Under the pieces are notes generated by a model that was given only the letters and a program-made list of their open reading frames with translations, did not search any database and was not told the DNA's origin. From Cladophialophora immunda (Eukaryota > Ascomycota > Eurotiomycetes > Chaetothyriales > Herpotrichiellaceae): a DNA stretch of 64,000 nucleotides. The position numbers and the translations under genes were made by a program. Of the stretch, positions 31,913-45,313 are shown piece after piece; position 1 is the stretch's first letter; the number at the start of each line of letters is the position of its first letter. The stretch covers positions 310,001 through 374,000 of the forward strand of contig NW_015622545.1 in NCBI RefSeq assembly GCF_000835495.1. Reading direction: 5' to 3'.

Positions 31913-34900
31913 ATGAATCAGCAACCACCTCAACCTCTCTACCCCGGGCCTCGACAGCCTGCGCCCGTTTCCAATGGCGACCATAACTTCTCTCAACCCA
32001 AACCTCCTACGAGGCAACCCGACCAGCAAGACAACAACCAGTCTCGCGCCGCGCGATTCGAAGATGAGAAGAGGCGCATCATCGACGCCTGCTTCAGCAA
32101 GCGAGATCCCGAGGGGATGCAACTCGAGTCATACATCACCCACGTCAGAGTGCTCGAAGATGCCTCATACCCATCCTCTCCTCCTCCTCCGGACTCTCCT
32201 CAACCCAACAAGAAGCACAGAGTCATCCTTGTTGCCGTCCGACGCTCCGGCAAGGTGAGAGTCCACAAGGCTCGCGAGAACCCGAACGGCTCCTTCTCCA
32301 TCGGCAAGACGTGGAATCTCGACGAGTTGACCGCCATAATCTCCTACACGTCCCTCGTGCCGGCGAACCCCCAGCAGCAGATGGAGAAGCAGTGGGCATC
32401 CAATACTGGCTTCACCGTGTCTCTCGGCAAGCCCTATTTTTGGTCCGCCCCCACACCGAAAGAGAAGGATTTCTTTATTGCGAGTCTGATCAAGATATAC
32501 CGAAAGTACACAGGAGGAAAGCTCCCAGACCTTATAGGCTTTGCTCCGCAGGAACTACAACAGATCACCGGTGTACCATCCGCCCAAAATACCCCTACTT
32601 CGAGGACCAATTTCTCTCCGATCGTCCCATCCCCAACTCCTCCACCTCCTCCAGCCCTGAGTCAAACTGCTGCCGTACCTCCTCTCAGTGCAAACCGACC
32701 ACAATCTCCATATGTCACTCAGCCGCCTCCGAGCCGAGATGGGAGTCGGATGGAGCTGCCGGAACAAAACAGGGCTTTTGGCCGACAGGAATATCGTCCA
32801 CCGACCAGAGACGCGGTGCGGCCACCTTCTCAGGCAGAAGAACGGCCTCTGGGCCTGCCTCCGAGACCGAACCGAGGCGCACCGGTGCAGGATAGCTCTC
32901 GCGTACAGGCTTACAGTGCTCCGATGAAGCGCGATGAAGCGCGCACGCCGTCGCTGTCCGACAGCCTCCAACCGGCTCCGCTCCGACCGTCCATCAGCCC
33001 CAAGGCCTCTCAATCGTCACTCCAGCGACCCGATCCCGCCCTTGAACCACCGCCTCTGAGGCCCAACGGTCTGAATGTCGCGAAAGTTGGCACGCAAGAC
33101 TTTTCGGCAAAAAGAACGGGGCCTATGCAGGATCAAGACTCAAACAGGGATGGTGGTCGCAGTGAACCGTTAAGCAGCTCAAGGCCGAGCACGGCAACGA
33201 GCGATCGCAGGGCGCCGGAACCACCCCCTAGTCTTCCAGCACTTGACTTTGAACTCTTCCCCGAGCGGAAGAAGCCCACCTCTGCTATGGCTGATCTCAA
33301 ACCCGAGCACCCACCTCCCTCGAGTCAGAGTAACAGTGCGTTCGTAACACCACTGGGGACGCCGACCGCGCACAAAGAAGAACAGTCCCAGCGGAAACCG
33401 GATTACTTTGTGGTTGAGAAGGCTGCGGCGGAGAACAAGCTGTCACAAGCAAACGACATTGTACCACCAAAGGCTGTGTACAACGAAGTAACTACAGCAG
33501 AGCCAGAAGCTATCAAGCCTACAAACGAGCCCGTGGATGTCGAGCCGTCCGAGCCGCTGCCCCTTCCAAAAGTTGAAGAGGAGCATCGCCCTGGCCTTGG
33601 TCCTATGATCAAGAAGAGATCCGGCAAGGATATCGCGAATCAATTCCGAAAAGCTGCTCTTGCCGCTGGCGCATTCCAACCCCGTCAAGGTGGTGCCGGT
33701 GCGCGGTTGAAGGCGATGCAGGAAAAACTCTCCAATGAGCCAGATGGCATCACCAGTGTTGTCCCGGCGCCATTGAAGAGAGGGATGAGCTCGGATGGCG
33801 CAAGGAGTGGGACCCCTGATCTAGCCACCACTGAAAACGAGAAAGACCTACCGACGCCGAAGTTTGCGCCTAGTGAACCCCCTCCCCGAGTTCAGATCGA
33901 GCGCACCGCGACCTCGGACAGCGTCGCCAGGCCGGAAACGCCTACGACGAAGCCCATCCCTGTCGAGCCCGAGGGACCACAGGGAGAAACAAGGGCGGAG
34001 TCCCCGGATAAGGGCCGGTCATCTTCGCCACAAAGAAAACGTCGACAAAGGCTGGAGGCGGAAGTTGAGAAGCACTGTACAGCTTTAGGGATCGATCCAC
34101 GGGTCATCGAGGGCCGTGGAGCCGACTTGAACGAACTCCTGGCAGAATTTTCATGGGATGGGAGACTCGCAAATGACCAGCTTTTGGACAACTTCGAGAC
34201 CGACATTCGAAGGGAGATTGGCCGTGCCCAAGCCAGCGGCTGGCTCGGCCATGTCGAACACCAAGAGACCAAGGTACAAGAGCTTGGAAAGGCATTCGAA
34301 AAGGCAATTGCCGAATGTGAAGAGCTTGATGGGCTGTTGACGCTCTATGCGCATGAGCTCGATACTCTGCACGAAGATATCGAATACATCGAGGCGCAAG
34401 GACAAGGATTGCAAGTACAGACTGCCAATCAGAAGTTGCTGCAGGCTGAATTGCAAAATCTCCTGAGGACGTTGACAATCCCCCCGTCCGATCTTCGCGC
34501 CTTGCGACTTGCACCAATCGACAACTTTGAAGGCGTTCAGGCAGTCGAGCGCGCATTGGCTTTGCTCTACAGGGCAATGCTGACGATCGATCCAGACTTG
34601 CGCCAGAACAAGCTCCGTCAAGCGGCTTCTGCAAACCGCACTGGGATGGGAACGAATGCTGAGGCCGACCTCACCAAGATGCGGGCGGTGCGCGAGAAGA
34701 AGGAGGAATACAAGGACGAGAGCATGATGTTCGTCAACCGCTTCAATCAGCACATGAAGGCCATGTTCCAGATGGCTGAACAGCGGACAAGTGAGGAAAA
34801 TGCTAGTGTGAGCATTTCTTCCGGAGCCTCATCTTTCACGCCTAGCCTGCGGGCTTTCAATGCCTCGCGGCAAGAGCTTTGGGTCTACAATGCCATGATG

Positions 34901-36472
34901 CTTTTCGTACGAGAGGTCAATCAGTACGAATGGCAGACACTGATTGGCAGCTACGAGATCAATGTCAAGAGCATCTACCAGGAGCAGTTCCGAGAGTTCA
35001 CCATGGGTCTTAGAAGGACCGTCAGACACCCCATGGGAGAGGAGCAAGAAATCCTTTTCACCCACCAAGACAAGGAGAAGGCCGAGGAGTCCAATCTTTC
35101 TACCGCAGCTCGCAAGCTGACGGTCAAACGTGGCAGGACGGTCAAGACGAGTGCTATGAGACATTCAATCAGCGAAAGACGAGATGGCAAGCCCGATGCC
35201 TGGGCCGTATTCGACGGGGTCCTTCAACAACAAGCCACGGCTATTTCGGAAGAACAGAATTTCATCGTCCATTTCTTCCATCTGAACTCGCAGTCGAATG
35301 AGGATTTTGCGGAGCTAGTACAAGGCCTGACTCCTGAACAGCGCAAGCTGCCCAACTTGCAGGCCAAACAAGCTTACGACCCGGATCGTAATTTGGCCAA
35401 GATCGTACAGAATACTACGGAAGGGATCTACTCCTTCTGGCCTTCAGACCTCCAAGCGTTGGTGGAATGGGTCTTCAAGATGGATCAATTGCAAGGTGTG
35501 GGCGTCCTAGTCTCGCTCGAACAGTGCCTGTCCAAGTATGAGGAAACAAACCAAGAATTCATTACTCGGACAGTAAGGACCCTTCACGAGAGGCTCGTCG
35601 GTCTTTTCCATAAATTTGTCGAAGAACAAGTCAAGGCGATAGAGGAAACCAAGGTGAAGGTCAAGAAGAGGAAAGGACTGATTTCTTTCATGAGGGTTTT
35701 CCCAGACTTCATGGCGGTGGTGGAAGAGATGATTCCCCAGGAATTTGCCCACCAGGAAGCTCTTGAAGTGCGCTTTATTGTGAACGACGCGTACACCAAA
35801 CTTCTGAAAGCCATGTGGGAGTCTCTCAACTTCATCGCCAAAGACAATCCGGCGGCCAACTCTTCCAGCGGGACAACAACAGGGCACTCGAACGCACCCA
35901 CGAGCGGCGACCCAGAAGATAAAGAGGTATTGAACTATCATATTCTCTTGATCGAGAACATGAACTACTTCGTCGAAGAAGTCAAAACGCACAACAACGT
36001 GGTTCTCGAAGAGTGGGTTGAGCGAGCGTCGCGCGATCAGTTATCCCATCTAGCACAGTACACGGACGCCGTGATCCGCCGGCCACTGGGCAAATGGCTC
36101 GATTTCCTGGAAAGCACCGAAGCCCTGATGAAGACGAACGAGGCGTCGTTGACGTCGATCGCGAGCAAACCCTCCCACTCGCGCAGCGCGGCAAAGAAGA
36201 TCCTCGGCAGCTATGACGCGAAAGAGGTGCGCAAGGGCGTGGAGACGCTGAAGAAGAGGATCGAGAAGCACTTCACGGACGCGGACGATCTTCCCGCGGC
36301 CGGCTTGGAGAGGCCCGGCAAGAAGGATTTGATCACGAGGGTGTTTGACGAGTGTGCGGTCCGGTACGCCCACGCCCACGACCGGATGAGGATGGTCGTC
36401 GAGAGAGTATACGAGGGAACCTTGGAGATTGAGTGGAGGAAGGAGGATGTGCAGGGCATGTTCAAGAGATGA
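31913..36472 (+). CDS. SEC3: Exocyst complex component Sec3
   Basis: Sec3 marks sites of polarised exocytosis and tethers vesicles with the other exocyst subunits. Intronless, 1519 residues. The N-terminal PH-like PIP2/Rho-binding domain lies at about residues 45-205 (KKHRVILVAVRRSGKVRVHK, KTWNLDELTAI, GFTVSLGKPYFWSAPTPKEKDFFI in part, KLPDLIGF). A Pro/Ser-rich disordered linker covers about 210-690. The conserved exocyst helical bundles run from about 725 to the end (RRQRLEAEVEKHCTALGIDP, LYAHELDTLHEDIEYIEAQG, ELVQGLTPEQRK). The length agrees with Pezizomycotina homologues. It acts at the plasma membrane of growing tips and septa. Start ATG 31913 follows a stop-containing leader. Confidence 0.95.
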   Translation: MNQQPPQPLYPGPRQPAPVSNGDHNFSQPKPPTRQPDQQDNNQSRAARFEDEKRRIIDACFSKRDPEGMQLESYITHVRVLEDASYPSSPPPPDSPQPNKKHRVILVAVRRSGKVRVHKARENPNGSFSIGKTWNLDELTAIISYTSLVPANPQQQMEKQWASNTGFTVSLGKPYFWSAPTPKEKDFFIASLIKIYRKYTGGKLPDLIGFAPQELQQITGVPSAQNTPTSRTNFSPIVPSPTPPPPPALSQTAAVPPLSANRPQSPYVTQPPPSRDGSRMELPEQNRAFGRQEYRPPTRDAVRPPSQAEERPLGLPPRPNRGAPVQDSSRVQAYSAPMKRDEARTPSLSDSLQPAPLRPSISPKASQSSLQRPDPALEPPPLRPNGLNVAKVGTQDFSAKRTGPMQDQDSNRDGGRSEPLSSSRPSTATSDRRAPEPPPSLPALDFELFPERKKPTSAMADLKPEHPPPSSQSNSAFVTPLGTPTAHKEEQSQRKPDYFVVEKAAAENKLSQANDIVPPKAVYNEVTTAEPEAIKPTNEPVDVEPSEPLPLPKVEEEHRPGLGPMIKKRSGKDIANQFRKAALAAGAFQPRQGGAGARLKAMQEKLSNEPDGITSVVPAPLKRGMSSDGARSGTPDLATTENEKDLPTPKFAPSEPPPRVQIERTATSDSVARPETPTTKPIPVEPEGPQGETRAESPDKGRSSSPQRKRRQRLEAEVEKHCTALGIDPRVIEGRGADLNELLAEFSWDGRLANDQLLDNFETDIRREIGRAQASGWLGHVEHQETKVQELGKAFEKAIAECEELDGLLTLYAHELDTLHEDIEYIEAQGQGLQVQTANQKLLQAELQNLLRTLTIPPSDLRALRLAPIDNFEGVQAVERALALLYRAMLTIDPDLRQNKLRQAASANRTGMGTNAEADLTKMRAVREKKEEYKDESMMFVNRFNQHMKAMFQMAEQRTSEENASVSISSGASSFTPSLRAFNASRQELWVYNAMMLFVREVNQYEWQTLIGSYEINVKSIYQEQFREFTMGLRRTVRHPMGEEQEILFTHQDKEKAEESNLSTAARKLTVKRGRTVKTSAMRHSISERRDGKPDAWAVFDGVLQQQATAISEEQNFIVHFFHLNSQSNEDFAELVQGLTPEQRKLPNLQAKQAYDPDRNLAKIVQNTTEGIYSFWPSDLQALVEWVFKMDQLQGVGVLVSLEQCLSKYEETNQEFITRTVRTLHERLVGLFHKFVEEQVKAIEETKVKVKKRKGLISFMRVFPDFMAVVEEMIPQEFAHQEALEVRFIVNDAYTKLLKAMWESLNFIAKDNPAANSSSGTTTGHSNAPTSGDPEDKEVLNYHILLIENMNYFVEEVKTHNNVVLEEWVERASRDQLSHLAQYTDAVIRRPLGKWLDFLESTEALMKTNEASLTSIASKPSHSRSAAKKILGSYDAKEVRKGVETLKKRIEKHFTDADDLPAAGLERPGKKDLITRVFDECAVRYAHAHDRMRMVVERVYEGTLEIEWRKEDVQGMFKR

Positions 36473-39067
36473 GGGGTCGGTGCTGGAGGGGAAAAAACAG
36501 AGTGCTGAAGAACCTGACGAGGAGTGCGAGTGATTGATTGATTGATGGGTGGGTGGATGGGTGGAATGGATGGATTTGGAGCAGCAACGGCCACTTCCCA
36601 GAAAGAAAGAAAAGGCAACAAAAACAGCCAGACTCTTCCCAGCCGGCTACCTCTCTTCACCCATGCCCTTTGCGTTCTCTAGCGGCAGCGACAGCGACGG
36701 CAGCAGCAGCATCTTGTGCAATGTTCGCGACGCGCGACAGGGATGAGAGCAATCTTCTTGGAATATCTATCTGTTACTACCTAAGTACCTACCACCTACC
36801 TATGGAGAAGAGGTATATGATTTGAGGATGTCGGCGTCCTGTGTACAAACAATGACCTTTCTGAAGCACACAAGTTTTGTCCTAGTTCGATTTGTCCATC
36901 CATCTATTCGTCCATCCATTATTCGTCCATCCATCTATTCGTCTACCTATCGAGCCGCTGGGGGTTTGTGGGCTTCCTAGCGAAAAGGAAAAGGATCATG
37001 CATGTCAATTTCAAATTATTTTGATGACGATGCTGACGATGATGGACAGCTGGCTAGCATTGCTTTGTCTATTGAATTTACCTTTTTTCTGACTGAAGAA
37101 ACTGTACTTGGTATGCTTCCACCAAAGTCGAGAAACGTGCTCAAGTGGTGACATATTCGCTTTGAATACAAAGAAGATCTAGAATCCAGACAAGACCTCG
37201 AACTACGTTGACCAGTGCTTTCCACGGATGTGGTCTTTGTTTTGTGCGCTTCCCAGGCTGGGGCAGAGGCTTCGTTCGGATCCGGTTTGATTGCATCGCT
37301 CCCATGGAATGCATGTGCCATCGTCCAGAAGGGTTGGACCGACCACTTCCTGCAAAATAATGAGTAGTGCGCATTCGCCATAAGCTCCAGCACAATGACG
37401 CGGAGACATGGGGCGTCTTTGAACATGCATACTTGTGCCTGATCAAGGATCTGGGTCAGACGCCGCTTGCACAGGCAGCAAAATGATCACCGCCGCCAGG
37501 TCCTGTTCAGCAGGAAGATCGAGGCCCACGTCTCTGGTCTAACTCTTTCCAACAGAGGGAACTTGCCGGTAGCTGCCTCGATTGGGGAAATTATTTGACC
37601 TCGAAGGATGTGTGGTGTACGGGGCATGGAGTGACGAAAGATCCATTCAAATGCCCAAAGTTAAACTCGAGGACAATGGATTCTGGGACGTTGATTGTCG
37701 AGAACACACAAGACAAGCCTGGCAGGGGGGTTATTTGTCCTTCCCTCAGATTATTTTGCTGATGCTGACAATCCTGCGTTCACTTACAAGGCAGCAAGTC
37801 GACGAGGAAGGGGGCCATCTCGCATCTCGGTAGATGACAATTGGATCTTTCTCGGTCCATCAGTCGTATCATGAAGCCCTAAAAGGTGGTTACCTTGGTC
37901 GGGTTACTTCCATCCCATGCCAGCAGTAGCAGGACAGCGAGAGAGACATGTGCGCGGCAGATTGTCTCCCGTAGCTGAGCAGGTTGAAGGTTGTTTCCGT
38001 TCTCATCGTGGAACTGCAATTGTATGAGGTACTCGTGTGAGGTGTGAGGTATGAGGTGAGAAAAAGAGCCTTTGGGTTAGACTCCAATGCAGGGACTGCA
38101 ATATCTTGCGGAGAGGCTCGTTGGTTCGACACTGGCACCGTAGAATCTGCCAACAGGCTCTCGCCGTCATTTGCCTGAGCCTAAGTTAGTAGGAACGCAA
38201 AGTGTGAGAAGGGGGAAGACTAGAATGGGAGCTGTACCAGGTCTGATAGAACAAAGGGTGGATGACACTTGGATGGAGACACCAGAAGCACAGAAGCTCC
38301 TCTTGGCTGCACAGCTGCGTCTGGTTAAGGGCCACCGGGGCCACCAGGGCCCTGCCGCCGTTTCGGATTGGCAAACCCCAAGTTCGTTAGGCACTTAGAG
38401 CGCCTGAGCGTCTGCGCCTCCCCCCTCCTCTTCCCCCCGAACCCATCCTCAGTTCCCACCACCAGCAACGGCCTCAAACTTTTTGCAAACCAAACCACCA
38501 CCGCCGACCCGACGACCGGACGACCGCCCGACGACGACGTGGACTCAAACTGCCAAAAAGTCATGATGTGTTTGAATTCCTGAATTTGCCTTTTGTTCCC
38601 CAATGCGACTCCAGCTGGTTCTGGCAGTGCCCTCGAGAAATACAGAACGATACCCAACTTGCTCCCTGCGTCCTGTGACCCTTTCTCAGACCATCCGTGC
38701 CTGACCATCTGTTGTCTGTGCCCGCCTATGCTCCCGATTCCACGTTGTCGTTACTATTGCTTCTCCCAGAGAGACCGCGCTCGATGCACGGCTCGTCCTG
38801 TGCTCAATCGTCAATCCCACCGCTGTCGCTCCCTTCAATCGCCTCAACGTCTTCCGTGCAGTCCAACGCCATCCCTTCACCTCGCTGCTCCTACACTCCC
38901 GCCCCCAGCAGCCGCCGTTCCGATGCTCCCTACAAAGCCAGCCAAAACTAGTCTTGACTTTCTGGCTCCTTACGTTTGGATCGACCTCGCTGTTCGAGAG
39001 GGACGATTCCATCGGCGTTGGGATTGTCTCTAACGGCTCGCAATTGGGGTATTGGAGGTGCCGACCG
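36473..39067. other. Gene-poor region with short tandem repeats
   Basis: No supportable gene in 2.6 kb; the longest open frames (under 140 codons) show no domain pattern. GATT/GGAT tandem repeats lie at about 36530-36575, and a minisatellite with units like ATTCGTCCATCCATCT lies at about 36889-36950. Confidence 0.5.
36889..36950. repeat. Short minisatellite, unit about 16 nt
   Basis: Three to four imperfect copies of ATTCGTCCATCCATCT stand in tandem. Confidence 0.7.
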
Positions 39068-39357
39068 ATTGAACACTGGACATTGAACACTGGACATTGA
39101 ACACTGGACATTGAACACTGGACATTGAACACTGGACATTGAACACTGGACATTGAACACTGNNNNNNNNNNNNNNNNNNNNNNNNNNNNNNNNNNNNNN
39201 NNNNNNNNNNNNNNNNNNNNNNNNNNNNNNNNNNNNNNNNNNNNNNNNNNNNNNNNNNNNNNACATTGAACACTGGACATTGAACACTGGACATTGAACA
39301 CTGGACATTGAACACTGGACATTGAACACTGGACATTGAACACTGGACATTGAACAC
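39068..39357. repeat. 14-bp minisatellite ACATTGAACACTGG broken by assembly gap
   Basis: About seven perfect tandem copies lie left of the gap and seven right of it, with 100 N (39163-39262) between. The round number of N suggests a gap of unknown size, so the true copy number is probably higher. Because 14 is not a multiple of three, the array is open in more than one minus frame and yields spurious repetitive proteins. Confidence 0.95.
39163..39262. other. Assembly gap (100 N)
   Basis: One hundred N bases inside the minisatellite; the array is the likely reason the assembly broke. Confidence 0.99.
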
Positions 39358-40037
39358 AACACACTTCACTCATTCCCAAATACCGCCTGGTGCGGCAGAT
39401 CCGAGTTCCAGAATTCCAAGAACCTCCCGACGACGTGGCAATTGATCGAAGAGCAGGGAAACCATCCTCTTCGCTCTTGCATTCAAGCATATCTCCGACG
39501 TCTGCATCCCTCATACCCGATTGACCGAGACCTAGAACATTGCCGTCCCAATCCAGACCGGGCACCAGCCAGTCTTGCGTCACAGAAACAGAGGCCCGAG
39601 TCATTGGCGTCGACGAAGAACCTGTCTCGGAGAGAAGAATTGGGTGGTTGCCAAGGGAATACCAGCATTGCTGCTCCCCTTGTTTCCTGGCATTCCTGTC
39701 GGGTGTAGGGGCTGCTCATCCGCCACCTTTCAGTTCCTTTGCCCTCCTTGTTTTCTTTTCAGCATCTCGTCGGACGTCTGCTGCTGCCTTAGGTGAGATA
39801 CAACCCTCCGGCGCTTTTGTGGTGGTCTCGCTGGGACAATGGACTGTGCATCGAGGCCCTCGGCCATTCTGTTCGTCGGATCAACAAGGGCGAGGGCATG
39901 AGCGTCTGCGTGCCACGGCGCCTTGACCCTCTTTGACCCAGCACTGACCCTTTGAGGGCCAGGGTGTTTTTCAATGCCTCGACCCCCATCTTCCGTCGTT
40001 GCTTCTTCTTCGTATCACTCTGCTAACAGGCACAACC
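39358..40037. other. Upstream region/leader of the zinc-finger gene
   Basis: No separate gene is supported in 680 bp. An upstream ATG at 39974 opens a 71-codon frame that runs over the main start at 40038 in another frame and could act as an inhibitory uORF if it lies in the transcript. Confidence 0.45.
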
Positions 40038-41571
<1,534 letters not shown>

Positions 41572-43119
41572 CGCGAGCATCTTTATCCTTTCTCAACACC
41601 TGGGGAAAGGGTTTGGCAACTTGAAAAGGCCTGTGGTGTGGCGGTCTCTACCGGGGTCAAGTCCTCGGAACTACGAAAACACTTGAACGCGGACGATGCC
41701 AGTCCAGAGAACGCAGCGTTGTCTACTTGACCGCAAATGGCCTCTGAGGACGTCGACCTAAGTAAAGAAGCTTGCAATATTCATCACTACCCGTTTTATC
41801 CAACGACAGCCACGTCTATCTTTATTAGGACGGGGACTCGCAAATATTTTTTTGAAATTTGTATGAAAACAAGGGGTTCCCGTTCGCTGGAGCTAACTCA
41901 GTCGGTCGAGGGAGGATTTGGAAGAGGGAATGCTTCGAGTCTATCCAGCAGCAAGGCGTCGAGTGGTGAGGTGCTATGGTATATTGGGATGGTTAAGGGC
42001 TGGGGGATTGACTGCGTATCAGGCACAGGCACAGGCGCAATCACGGATCATGGCGCAATAACGGGGCAACACTGACTGAGGGCATTGCCGTGAGCAAGCT
42101 GGTGGGTGGCAATGGTCGAGGGCACAAGGCAGGATTCACACGGAGTATGTCCAAGGGCGACATTCATACCTGAGCACCGTTTAGTCTCTTTTGTTCTTCT
42201 ATCGCACTCACTATCGCGGGGCACTCTAGAATTTATTATTGCTTCTTTGATTGAGATCAAGTCCCTTGCATACATGAGTGCTGTGGTTGTTCGTGTGCGT
42301 GTCGAGGGCATCTCAGCCTTGCGTGACAGATGGAGACGGAGACTGAGACGGCAGAGGAGGACCAGCTATCATATCACTCACTCGCTGTATACTCTGTATA
42401 CTCTGTATTATTCGGTGGTATTACAAGGGCAAAAGGGGGGAGGTATAAGCACGTAGATACACAATCACGATGCACGATGTATTCCACCTGACCTGGCTCC
42501 CTTTCCTGGCTTCCTGGCTTGGTCGCCTTGTGGCCTCGTCTACTTGGTATGTATGTGTGGATTACCGCCTCAGCAAGCGGGCAGGCAGGCAATCGAACAA
42601 GCAAGAAGCCATTGTCACGACAACAAACAAATGACAGCGCCGTCATCGCTCTCACTCTGACTCTGATTCTGACTTTGACCCTCAGCCTTGATGCCCCATC
42701 ACCAGCTTCAAAACCTGTCGACAGACACCAACAAAGGACCACAAATGTCGAAAGACAAACACGGCGCAAATGCAAACACGGATACAGACAGGGGGGAGAG
42801 AAACAGACAGAGATGCCAAAGACAGCTTCGCATTAGGTGGGTGGTCTGGCAATCTCTTCTGTCAACTTCGTCCCTACCCTGAGAAGTCCTTCTTCATCCC
42901 CCTTCCCCCTTCAGGACCAATATCTTATCCTCCTGATATGTCGACTTCAATCCAACGTCCCTTCCTTCCAGCGATCATCAGCAAAAGGACCTCAAGTGCA
43001 CTGGATCTCTCTGGTCTGACGGGGCCGGCCTCATCAAAGAACAGCAAGCCTCCCTCATAGGCATCGAACCTCTGCAGTAGTGCTGCTCCCCTCTGGATTG
43101 ATACCATCAACCATCATCC
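41572..43119. other. Intergenic region
   Basis: No supportable gene in 1.5 kb. It contains simple-sequence patches (ACAGGCACAGGCAC near 42022, CTCTGTATA repeats near 42391, CTGACTCTGA near 42655) and nothing with a protein signature. Confidence 0.5.
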
Positions 43120-44274
43120 ATGCCTCTGCTCTACTCTCCCCTTCCTCGACAAGCCTCACTGCGCTCCAATCGGACAAGCGACGGCAGAGTCCAAGCCCCT
43201 GGACAGGACCCCGCGCAGAGGTGTGACATCCCCCGTTGGAACGTGGTCATGGCGTCTCAAAGTCTGGCGATCCAGTATAGAAACGGCCGGAGACGGAGCC
43301 GGTTCGCAGATATCTTTGCTGAGATCGGACGTACACAGTCCAAGGGCACAAACTGTCGGGTCCGGATAGAAACCACCCCAGAAGACCGATCTTTGTCAAT
43401 AGCGTCCACCAGTAATCACATCCTTCCCACGTCTCCCTCCGGTGGTCATTCGACGGAAAGGGGCGTGTGGGTGATTCCAGGCGGCGAAGGAGACAGCAGC
43501 CCGATCCCAGATGAGTATCGTGGTCTCCTCCAGTCTCACGATGCGGTAATGAGGCGTCTTTCCTCAGTCTTGCGCTCAGCTTCGTCGAGAGTGAACAACT
43601 CCGCGGATCAAAGAACGACTTCTTCTCGTCCTTGTACTTCGGCTTCACTGAGATCGAGTAGAGGCGAAGGCGACGATACCGTGGGTCTTTCCTCAGACAG
43701 TATAGATCCTTTTCGCGTTCAAAATGGGCTCCAACAACCTCATACACAGGCAAATCGTTACCGGCACAACGAAACCGGCGTCAGTCACCCCACAGCCTCT
43801 GACATGGCAACACAATGCTGCGCGTTCCAACATACAGCGCTGGGGCAGACTAGGCACTGGGCCGATATGCAGCAACCACGAACCAGGACAGCCTCCCAGA
43901 GACACATCCATGCGCGCGGCCGTGCTCCTGGCAGCCCCAGCAGTGAGACTGTAAAGGATTGTGCGACCGCTTGCATGGCTGCCGCTGGTCGAATGCAAGG
44001 CCAAACTTCGACGCCCAGCACGAGTCCATTGCCCGTCATTGTTAGGTCGCCATCACCATTAACATCCATCGACCGCGCCATCACTCAACTTGTCTCCCAA
44101 AGCAACACATTCTTCCGAACGCACCATCCTTATTCTCTTAGAACCGGTGTCAACGGGCGCGGATATGGCTCGCATCTGACCCCTGTTGTGGGACATGTCA
44201 CTACCGCTCAGACTTCTTTGGCGACCAGCTCCATGTCTCATGACCAAGCCGCAAAACTAGGCATTGACCACTAG
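43120..44274 (+). CDS. Hypothetical Ser/Arg/Thr-rich protein
   Basis: An uninterrupted 384-codon frame from ATG to TAG in a region otherwise free of long frames. The protein is rich in Ser, Arg, Thr and Gln, with a semi-ordered part around VWVIPGGEGDSSPIPDEYRG and LQSHDAVMRRLSSVLRSASS, and otherwise looks disordered. No membrane segment, signal peptide or known domain was recognised. It may be a lineage-specific gene or a chance frame; length alone is the main evidence. Confidence 0.45.
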   Translation: MPLLYSPLPRQASLRSNRTSDGRVQAPGQDPAQRCDIPRWNVVMASQSLAIQYRNGRRRSRFADIFAEIGRTQSKGTNCRVRIETTPEDRSLSIASTSNHILPTSPSGGHSTERGVWVIPGGEGDSSPIPDEYRGLLQSHDAVMRRLSSVLRSASSRVNNSADQRTTSSRPCTSASLRSSRGEGDDTVGLSSDSIDPFRVQNGLQQPHTQANRYRHNETGVSHPTASDMATQCCAFQHTALGQTRHWADMQQPRTRTASQRHIHARGRAPGSPSSETVKDCATACMAAAGRMQGQTSTPSTSPLPVIVRSPSPLTSIDRAITQLVSQSNTFFRTHHPYSLRTGVNGRGYGSHLTPVVGHVTTAQTSLATSSMSHDQAAKLGIDH

Positions 44275-45313
44275 TCATCAACCGAGGCAGCCCTGAGGCA
44301 GCGACCAGAATCAGCAGAATGGACTTGTCGTCCTCGGCGTGCCGCACCATCCCAATCGCGAAGAAATGCAACTTCTCCCGCCACCGATAGCGGCGGCGCT
44401 CCTTTGAACAGTGAAGGCATAGAAAGTACCAACCAGGTCATAAGCGATGATGAATCATGACTTGCGTGCTCAATGTGCCAACCATTTCGCAGAGCGGACC
44501 TCGAGCACTGGCTCAGGTTATAGATATTTTTTGTCCCTATCCTCCTTTGCTTTGGCGCAGTTGACCTGTCAGGGCGGAGAGGCAGGTATCTTGCTTTCTG
44601 TTACAGCCCTTCTTTTGCATGGTATACGAGGTTGGCTGGCTGGATTGGTATAGTGTTGCAAATGATGAGACTCGTGGAAAATATCTTCCTTGGACCATGG
44701 CGCTTCGCGGAGCAAGAGGATCGGGAGCACCAGCCTACTGAGCGATGAGGAAGACGGCCTGTATTCTGTCGCCGAGATGAGCAATCACTGCGGTCGAACA
44801 ACGCAAGTGCAGGTCGATATCGCTGCAGAGGCAAAGCTTCAAGAGAACTGCAGCTACATGATTAGTCAAAGACAGCGTTAGAAGACGACAGCAAGAGCAG
44901 AGCATATTGCATCGAAAGAAAGGGGTATGATGAAAGGGGTTACTATGTATCCGTTCCTGGGCTCGCCAGCCCCCGAACAGTCATGCAAGAATTTCTGTTC
45001 TGTCAGTCCTCGGTTCGATGACGAACGATGCCCGATTTCCATCCTGTCCCAAATAAAACCAATGAACCGTCATATCTTTGCAGTCTAAAGCATGCCATAT
45101 GTAAAGGGGAGGAAGGGATCTGGCCGACGTCCATGCTGGCAAAGCGCAGTGCATGTGGATCGAGCAGAGTTGCGATTGAGTGCTGTAGTCTCGTTCGGCT
45201 CAGTAGACTAGCCAGCTGGTCCAGGCCCAAGGTTTCTCTTGGTGGAACATTGCCCCAGGTGGTATCATGCCAGTGCTCGCGCGCAGGAACGTGAATCGTG
45301 AAACCGAATTTCA
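44275..45313. other. Intergenic region
   Basis: The 1.0 kb between the hypothetical gene and the YPD1 stop codon hold no supportable gene. Confidence 0.5.

Noticed and set aside
38686..39604. Long minus-strand frames with repeated FNVQCSMSSVQCP-type peptide
   Set aside because: They are translations of the 14-bp minisatellite and of N bases; more than one frame is open because 14 is not a multiple of three.
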